DNA of 18,508 nucleotides from the NCBI GenBank assembly GCA_045106175.1, contig JBGCEF010000068.1:1-18508 (forward strand), written 5' to 3'. This DNA is from TMED27 sp045106175 (GTDB lineage Bacteria; Pseudomonadota; Alphaproteobacteria; Micavibrionales; Micavibrionaceae). Below the pieces are notes generated by a model, which had not been told where the DNA came from, ran no database searches, and saw nothing but the letters and a program-made list of their open reading frames with translations. This document shows, in pieces, positions 14,123 through 18,508 of this stretch. Position 1 is the first letter of the stretch, and every line of letters starts with the position of its first letter. A program made the translations under genes and the position numbers.

Positions 14123-14168
14123 AAAACCACAATAAAATTTTGATGGCAGATTGCATGAAAACCACAAT
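14123..14168. repeat. 11-bp direct repeat upstream of nrdA
   Basis: AAAACCACAAT occurs exactly at 14123-14133 and 14158-14168, 35 bp apart start to start, within 70 bp of the nrdA start. A third related site, TCACAATATTT, begins near 14175. The spacing (about three helical turns plus) suits a pair of sites for one regulator; NrdR pairs are spaced similarly, but the sequence does not match its consensus well. Confidence 0.45.
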
Positions 14169-14237
14169 CTGTAGCGTCACAATATTTAAAACAATACTAG
14201 ATGTTGGAAATACCAGCAATGTGAATACTATCCTATA

Positions 14238-14254
14238 ACCATGGCAATCATGGT
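14238..14254. repeat. inverted repeat ACCATG-N5-CATGGT
   Basis: ACCATG and CATGGT are perfect 6-bp inverted arms around GCAAT, flanked by TA and AA. It lies midway between the divergent nrdA and pyk genes, about 140 bp from nrdA and 185 bp from pyk, so it is a plausible operator. No regulator can be named. Confidence 0.4.
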
Positions 14255-14401
14255 AAATAATGATTCGTATCAATGGGTTAGATTCATAAAATCAAAGAAT
14301 AAAAAAACGCATATTCTTGTGAATGACTTTTAAAATGTTGCAAGCCAATTCAAATCAAGAACAATGATGAGTGGCTCAGCTATATATCATCATGAAAATT
14401 A

Positions 14402-14410
14402 TGGTATAAT
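14402..14410 (+). promoter_or_regulatory. extended -10 promoter of pyk
   Basis: TGGTATAAT is a perfect TATAAT with the TGn extension; no good -35 lies 17 bases upstream, as expected for extended -10 promoters. Start near 14417 would give a leader of about 22 bases containing CAGGA (14426-14430). Confidence 0.6.
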
Positions 14411-14438
14411 TATTGAATAATATTTCAGGACAATATCA

Positions 14439-15884
14439 GTGACTTTATCGCCGCAACAAAAAAACCGACAAACAAAGATTCTTGCCACGCTGGGCCCTGC
14501 GACAAATACAAAAGAAAAAATACGTGAACTAATTAATGCGGGCGCTAATGCATTCCGCCTTAATTTTAGCCACGGCACGCACCAAGACCACCAAGCCATG
14601 CTGGATATCATTCGTAAGATCGAAAAAGATATTAATCGTCCCATCGCTGTTGTTGCTGATATGCAAGGACCAAAGCTAAGAATTGGTAGCTTTAAAAATG
14701 GTTCAGTATCAATGGAACGCGAAATGCGTATCCGTTTTGACTCAAACCCCGATGCTGGCGATGAAACGCGCGTATATTTACCACATCCTGAGGTTATGAA
14801 AGCGCTGGAAATCGACGGGCTGTTCTTTCTTGATGACGGCAAGGTTAGATGCCGCATTCGTGAAAAATCAGAAGATGATCACGGCCCCTATGTGGTTGCA
14901 GAAATTCGCGCAGGCGGAATACTGTCTGATAAAAAGGGCTTAAACGTGCCTGACGCATATCTCGAAATTCCTGCTCTAACCAATAAAGACAAAACAGATT
15001 TAACAGCAGCCCTCGATATGGGCGTCGATTGGATTGCCCAAAGTTTTGTGCAAACTAAAGAAGATGTTCAAGAAGCATTAGATCTTATCAACGGGCGTGC
15101 ATTATTGATGGTGAAATTGGAAAAACCCGCCGCGATTGAAAATTTAAATGAAATCGTGGACCTTGCTGATGGCGTAATGTTGGCACGCGGAGATTTAGGT
15201 GTCGAAATCCCCCCCGAAGACGTACCAAGCGTCCAAAAACAAGTTGTTCGTTATGTCCGCAGCATAGGAAAACCAATGGTAGTTGCCACGCAAATGCTAG
15301 AATCCATGATCACATCATCTAGACCAACACGCGCGGAAGCTTCTGATGTCGCAACAGCTGTCTATGATGGTGCAGATGCGGTTATGCTGTCTGCAGAAAC
15401 AGCCGCAGGCGAGCACCCTGTGCGATCTGTTACTATGATGCATAAAATTTGTGCCCGTACTGAACAAGATGAAATCTATGACCAATTCATGCAAGACACA
15501 CATCCCGACACGATTGGCGATCCGTCTGATTCAATCGCAACAGCCGCTGGTTATGTTGCCGAAGACGTCGAGGCATCAGCCATCGTCACGTATACAATAT
15601 CTGGCTCTACCGCACTAAGAATGGCACGACAACGCCCCGCTGTGCCGATCTTATGCCTAACACCCAATATTGATGTAGCAAGACGCTTAGGCCTCTCATA
15701 CGGCGTCCACAGCGTCCATGATCCAGAAATTCAAGGCGATTTTAGCGGTCCGGTCCCGCATGCGTCTGAAATTTTACAAAAAGAGGGGATCGCCAACAAA
15801 AATGAGCGTTTCATCATGACCGCAGGCGTCCCGTTTGGCGTCTCCGGTACAACTAACATTCTTAGAATTGCTGAAGTGGAATAA
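14439..15884 (+). CDS. pyk: pyruvate kinase
   Basis: Catalyses the last glycolytic step, phosphoenolpyruvate plus ADP to pyruvate plus ATP, in the cytosol. The 481-residue length fits bacterial enzymes. Motifs: QTKILATLGPAT near the N-terminus, FRLNFSHGTHQDH (residues 39-51), the catalytic-lysine region LLMVKLEKPAAIENLNEI (KLE where KIE is usual), VMLARGDLGVEIP, the signature ATQMLESMITSSRPTRAEASDVA, and AVMLSAETAAGEHPV. The C-terminal domain is complete. The start is GTG at 14439: CAGGA lies eight bases upstream, and the protein then begins MTLSPQQKNRQTKI. It ends directly against the convergent minus-strand gene, with no bases between the two stop codons and no terminator seen. Confidence 0.96.
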   Translation: MTLSPQQKNRQTKILATLGPATNTKEKIRELINAGANAFRLNFSHGTHQDHQAMLDIIRKIEKDINRPIAVVADMQGPKLRIGSFKNGSVSMEREMRIRFDSNPDAGDETRVYLPHPEVMKALEIDGLFFLDDGKVRCRIREKSEDDHGPYVVAEIRAGGILSDKKGLNVPDAYLEIPALTNKDKTDLTAALDMGVDWIAQSFVQTKEDVQEALDLINGRALLMVKLEKPAAIENLNEIVDLADGVMLARGDLGVEIPPEDVPSVQKQVVRYVRSIGKPMVVATQMLESMITSSRPTRAEASDVATAVYDGADAVMLSAETAAGEHPVRSVTMMHKICARTEQDEIYDQFMQDTHPDTIGDPSDSIATAAGYVAEDVEASAIVTYTISGSTALRMARQRPAVPILCLTPNIDVARRLGLSYGVHSVHDPEIQGDFSGPVPHASEILQKEGIANKNERFIMTAGVPFGVSGTTNILRIAEVE

Positions 15885-16226
15885 TTAGAATATAGCAGCT
15901 GGTGGCCTACATTCAGCCACAAAAACCTTATCACCATCTTTGAATCCATAGACTGTCTGACCTTGTTCAAAGCGACGATACACATCATCAATTTCGGGGC
16001 CATCAACTTCAAAAAACTCTCGTTCTGGGCCATCTTTAAAAACCTGAAGTGCATTTGCTGTCAAACCAACGGAAGCGTGTAATAATTCTTCTCCCTGACA
16101 AACGGCTGTCATGAGCGGCCTGGCAAAGTCTTTAACTTCTTGTTGTCGTCCAGCAGCACGAAATTCATTTTGCATTGTAATGGAAAAATTATCAGAGCCA
16201 TCGTCTGTATTTGCATGACCAGCCAT
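15885..16226 (-). CDS. hypothetical protein, 113 aa
   Basis: A 113-residue, acidic, soluble protein. The N-terminal 25 residues (MAGHANTDDGSDNFSITM) look disordered; the rest could form a small alpha/beta domain with LHASVGLTANALQVF, EFFEVDGPEIDDVYRRFEQG and the ending GFKDGDKVFVAECRPPAAIF. There is no signal peptide or membrane helix, and I do not recognise a family. It begins seven bases after the stop of the MshEN-protease gene, so it is very likely co-transcribed and translationally coupled, since no Shine-Dalgarno is seen. Met18 is an alternative start. Its stop touches the pyk stop. The context suggests it may serve the protease system (inhibitor, adaptor or chaperone), but this is inference from position only. 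Confidence 0.6.
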   Translation of the reverse strand: MAGHANTDDGSDNFSITMQNEFRAAGRQQEVKDFARPLMTAVCQGEELLHASVGLTANALQVFKDGPEREFFEVDGPEIDDVYRRFEQGQTVYGFKDGDKVFVAECRPPAAIF

Positions 16227-16232
16227 GAAGCA

Positions 16233-17153
16233 TTAATCCGCACTTGCGACGATCGTCTTGGTTGGATTTTGGTGAAGCCACCATGCCTGACGATTAATCG
16301 AAAAGATCGGGCGATAACGACCTTTACGTTCCGCATCAACCAATGTTTTGATCTGATTATCAAGGATATATGCGCCTTCATCTGTGTAAGCTACCAAAAC
16401 GGCATGCGGAATATTTTTGACTGTATCCTGAACAATAGCAACGCGTAGACGTTCTTCTGGGAAACCAAGCGAACGCAAAGCTGTATATTTTGCAATGGCA
16501 AAATCTTCGCAATCGCCGCCGCGCTTCAAAAACTCAACGGGTGTTGCCCAATAATCGCTTTTACCCCAATTACGCTGATCTACAATATATTGCGTGCGAT
16601 TCACCAAATTATTAACCCCGCGCACCATATCCTTCATGGAACGCCCTTTATAGTGATCAACATCACTTTGAAATTTACGAATAACACTAATATTGGCTTG
16701 CTGTTTTAATTGGCGATCAAAACGGCTGAACATGCCTGTCCATTTTGTAAACGCACCTAAATTACGATCTTTCTTTTCAGATGTGCCCAATAATTTTGGA
16801 TAAGCAGCAACACGGGTGAATTCCGCACTCGTACTGACCATTTGCACACCTGTCATAGGTTCTGAATGCGCACGTTTACTCGCGATGCATGACAGAGACG
16901 CCGTCAATAAGACAGCCGTTGCCGCAATACGAAGCGCAGATTGACGCATCAAAAGCATTTTTAATTCGAAACGAGAAATTGCTGCGCGCTCAACAAGAAT
17001 TTGCCCCAAAGGACGTGCAGTCTCTTTTTGGAATGCTAGCGCGCTGCTGAGCTGACCAGCATCAATAATATTTTTTTGAATTAAAATCTCACCTAGCCTG
17101 TTATTGTCTAACGTATGGCGGATTGATTGTAAGAATCCTTGTGTGTGAACCAT
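16233..17153 (-). CDS. MshEN-like domain fused to LapG-type cysteine protease (BTLCP)
   Basis: A 306-residue predicted membrane protein. Residues 19-42 and 48-71 are two 24-residue repeats of the MshEN type (R-L-G-x-x-L-I ... L-x-x-A-L-x-x-Q, then L-G-x-x-L-V ... L-x(2)-L-L-x-x-Q) separated by five residues, the spacing known for the c-di-GMP-binding MshE N-terminal domain; the usual glycine is N28 in the first and A57 in the second. A hydrophobic segment follows at about 73-91 (SALRIAATAVLLTASL). The remainder is a bacterial transglutaminase-like cysteine proteinase (peptidase C93, LapG family) with C215 (GGDCEDFA), H250 (IPHAVLVAY) and D265 (YILDN); D214 and E216 match LapG's calcium ligands. 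GAGGG eight bases before ATG supports the full-length start, though Met69 would give a plain signal peptide. Expected topology is cytoplasmic sensor, one helix, periplasmic protease. Substrate unknown. Confidence 0.88.
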   Translation of the reverse strand: MVHTQGFLQSIRHTLDNNRLGEILIQKNIIDAGQLSSALAFQKETARPLGQILVERAAISRFELKMLLMRQSALRIAATAVLLTASLSCIASKRAHSEPMTGVQMVSTSAEFTRVAAYPKLLGTSEKKDRNLGAFTKWTGMFSRFDRQLKQQANISVIRKFQSDVDHYKGRSMKDMVRGVNNLVNRTQYIVDQRNWGKSDYWATPVEFLKRGGDCEDFAIAKYTALRSLGFPEERLRVAIVQDTVKNIPHAVLVAYTDEGAYILDNQIKTLVDAERKGRYRPIFSINRQAWWLHQNPTKTIVASAD

Positions 17154-17247
17154 GTAATTAACCCTCTTTTACTCAGTATTCGCATTTACCCTTTCGCGAA
17201 ATACTCATTCAATAGTGAACCCATATAACTAGTATGCATGAGAAAGA

Positions 17248-17276
17248 TTGACGAATGCCTAACGAAACGGCATATT
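17248..17276 (+). promoter_or_regulatory. promoter of hldE
   Basis: TTGACG (17248-17253), 17-base spacer, CATATT (17271-17276), with a predicted start near 17283 and a leader of about 30 bases. TATATT at 17291-17296 is an alternative -10. No strong Shine-Dalgarno precedes the ATG at 17314. Confidence 0.5.
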
Positions 17277-17313
17277 TCCCTAAAATTGTATATATTATTT
17301 GAAAATACCCTAC

Positions 17314-18508
17314 ATGAGTGAAGCATCGCATCTAAAAACATTGGTAAAATCCATGCAAGCCGCGCCAATCATGGTGATTGGTGATATTATGTTGGATAAA
17401 TTTGTCTACGGGCATGTTGATCGCATTTCACCCGAAAGCCCGGTTCCTGTTCTCTCGATTAAACGCGAAGATAAAATGTTAGGTGGCGCAGGAAACGCAA
17501 TCGCAAATTTAGCAGGTTTAAAAGCAAAACCGTTTATCATAAGCGTTGTCGGAGATGATGACTCCGCAGAGAGTATTAGAGATCAATTAAGAGCTTTAGA
17601 AGTTGATGATCACAATTTAGTGATCGAAAACAATAGACCTACAACTGTTAAAACAAGGTTTCTGGCCGGCCACCAACAGTTACTGCGCAGTGATTACGAA
17701 CATAAAAAACATATTAGCGAAGCAACACGCAAAGAAGTTTTGGATAAAGCAAAATCTACCATACCGAATGTGAAAGCGCTAATTATCTCCGATTACGGCA
17801 AGGGTCTGCTATCAACAGAACTGATCAAAGACCTTATTCAAATCGCAGATCAAGCAGATATTCCAGTAATCGTAGATCCAAAAGGACAAGATTTCTCAAT
17901 CTATAGCGGCGCAACATGCATCACGCCCAATAAAAAAGAATTATCCGAAGCAACCAAAGGCAGGCCAGTTGAACAGGATTTAGATATTATAAAAGCGGCT
18001 GAAGATGTCATGCAGACATGCAATATTAAATCAGTGATCGCAACACGATCCAAAGACGGTATAAGCGTTATTCAAAATGGGCAAGAGCCGTTCCATGTTC
18101 GTTCCGCCGATATCGAAGTTTATGACGTATCTGGCGCAGGGGATACTGTAATTGCTACAGTGGCTTCAGCATTAGCCGCGGGCGGCACCCTTAATCAAGC
18201 AGCCCAGCTTGCCAACATAGCCGGATCAATAGTCGTCACAAAAGTAGGAACTGCGCCAATTCGCGCTAACGAACTTAGCGATGCCGCGGGTAACGATACG
18301 CACAATGTAAAAACCACCAATCGTCAGGCAGATTATCTACAATGGGATGAAGCTGCAGAACAGGTAAAACGCTGGAAAGCTCAAGGGCTAAAAGTGGGTT
18401 TCACCAATGGCTGTTTCGATATTCTGCATTCCGGTCACGTACGCTATCTCGATCAGGCCCGCGGGCTCTGTGACCGTCTTGTTATGGGACTAAATTCTGA
18501 TTCATCTG
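17314..18508 (+). CDS. hldE: bifunctional HldE (heptose-7-phosphate kinase/heptose-1-phosphate adenylyltransferase), 3' end beyond window
   Basis: HldE makes ADP-heptose for the LPS inner core. The frame is open from ATG 17314 through the right edge, giving about 398 residues. The N-terminal ribokinase-type kinase domain (about 1-320) has GDIMLDKFVYGHVDRISPE, PVPVLSI, GGAGNAIANLAGL, DPKGQDFSIYSGA, ITPNKKEL and the anion-hole/base motif DVSGAGDT (D271 to T278, base D277). The second domain starts near residue 350 and shows the nucleotidyltransferase motif TNGCFDILHSGHVRYL with H372-x-G-H375; its remainder is missing. The fusion order kinase-transferase is as in E. coli HldE. Starts are not fixed by a Shine-Dalgarno, but the first residues MSEASHLKTLVKSM precede the kinase fold normally. 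It is divergent from the protease operon. Confidence 0.95.
   Translation, partial: MSEASHLKTLVKSMQAAPIMVIGDIMLDKFVYGHVDRISPESPVPVLSIKREDKMLGGAGNAIANLAGLKAKPFIISVVGDDDSAESIRDQLRALEVDDHNLVIENNRPTTVKTRFLAGHQQLLRSDYEHKKHISEATRKEVLDKAKSTIPNVKALIISDYGKGLLSTELIKDLIQIADQADIPVIVDPKGQDFSIYSGATCITPNKKELSEATKGRPVEQDLDIIKAAEDVMQTCNIKSVIATRSKDGISVIQNGQEPFHVRSADIEVYDVSGAGDTVIATVASALAAGGTLNQAAQLANIAGSIVVTKVGTAPIRANELSDAAGNDTHNVKTTNRQADYLQWDEAAEQVKRWKAQGLKVGFTNGCFDILHSGHVRYLDQARGLCDRLVMGLNSDSS

Larger units (their letters stand above)
14100..14438. other. 339-bp divergent regulatory region between nrdA and pyk
   Basis: No gene is seen here. The region holds the nrdA Shine-Dalgarno (CAGGAG on the minus strand), two 11-bp direct repeats near nrdA, an inverted repeat at 14238-14254, and the extended -10 promoter of pyk. 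It is AT-rich with several short near-palindromes. I looked for NrdR boxes (ACACwATATATwGTGT type) and found no good match, although ACCACAAT and TCACAATATTT are reminiscent half-sites. Confidence 0.6.

Noticed and set aside
16233..16949. Start of the protease at internal Met69, giving a plain signal peptide
   Set aside because: The upstream frame has well-formed MshEN-type repeats and a good Shine-Dalgarno before 17153; the internal start remains a testable alternative.
1..18508. CRISPR arrays, tRNA/rRNA genes, insertion sequences, prophage genes
   Set aside because: None seen: no regularly spaced repeats, no tRNA cloverleaf or CCA-ended candidates noticed, and no transposase or integrase motifs in the frames.

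Overview
This window looks like chromosomal DNA of a motile, Gram-negative bacterium, most likely an alphaproteobacterium. The evidence is a flagellin, the heptose/LPS precursor enzyme HldE, a LapG-type periplasmic cysteine protease, a class I ribonucleotide reductase large subunit without an ATP-cone ending in a C-x2-C tail, and TTGACA-type promoters. Base composition is moderate to AT-rich, but thiC and yjdM are visibly richer in C-ending codons. No rRNA, tRNA, CRISPR array, transposase or integrase was seen. The genus cannot be fixed from sequence alone.

Layout, left to right. A minus-strand hypothetical gene is cut by the window start (1-190). A thiamine-regulated operon follows: a TPP riboswitch (284-355), a 5-carboxymethyl-2-hydroxymuconate isomerase-like tautomerase, a small two-helix membrane protein, and thiC. 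Directly after thiC is an AT-rich DUF2971 gene, probably acquired, then a triple CTTCGTG repeat, a small DUF3658-like gene overlapping yjdM (zinc ribbon), and a 101-aa orphan. On the minus strand come a flagellin whose central variable region is a LamG/concanavalin-like domain, and a PhoH-family ATPase with its own terminator.

From 7.6 to 12.3 kb, plus-strand genes are mostly singly transcribed: a degenerate histidine-phosphatase-like protein, threonine ammonia-lyase (ilvA/tdcB type), a 142-aa orphan, and three secreted proteins of unknown function, the first two apparently paralogous. Two of these units have TTGACA promoters placed so close to the ATG that leaderless mRNAs are likely.

From 12.3 kb to the end: nrdA (minus) is divergent from pyruvate kinase (plus) across a 339-bp regulatory region. 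Pyruvate kinase abuts a convergent two-gene minus operon: a protein with an MshEN-like (c-di-GMP-binding type) N-terminus, one hydrophobic segment and a LapG/BTLCP protease domain, followed by a 113-aa orphan. Divergent from that operon is hldE, cut by the window end.

The strongest candidates for something undescribed are the MshEN-TM-LapG fusion, which could be a one-protein version of LapD-LapG inside-out signalling; the flagellin with a lectin-fold domain; and the TPP riboswitch placed in front of a tautomerase and membrane protein rather than directly in front of thiC.
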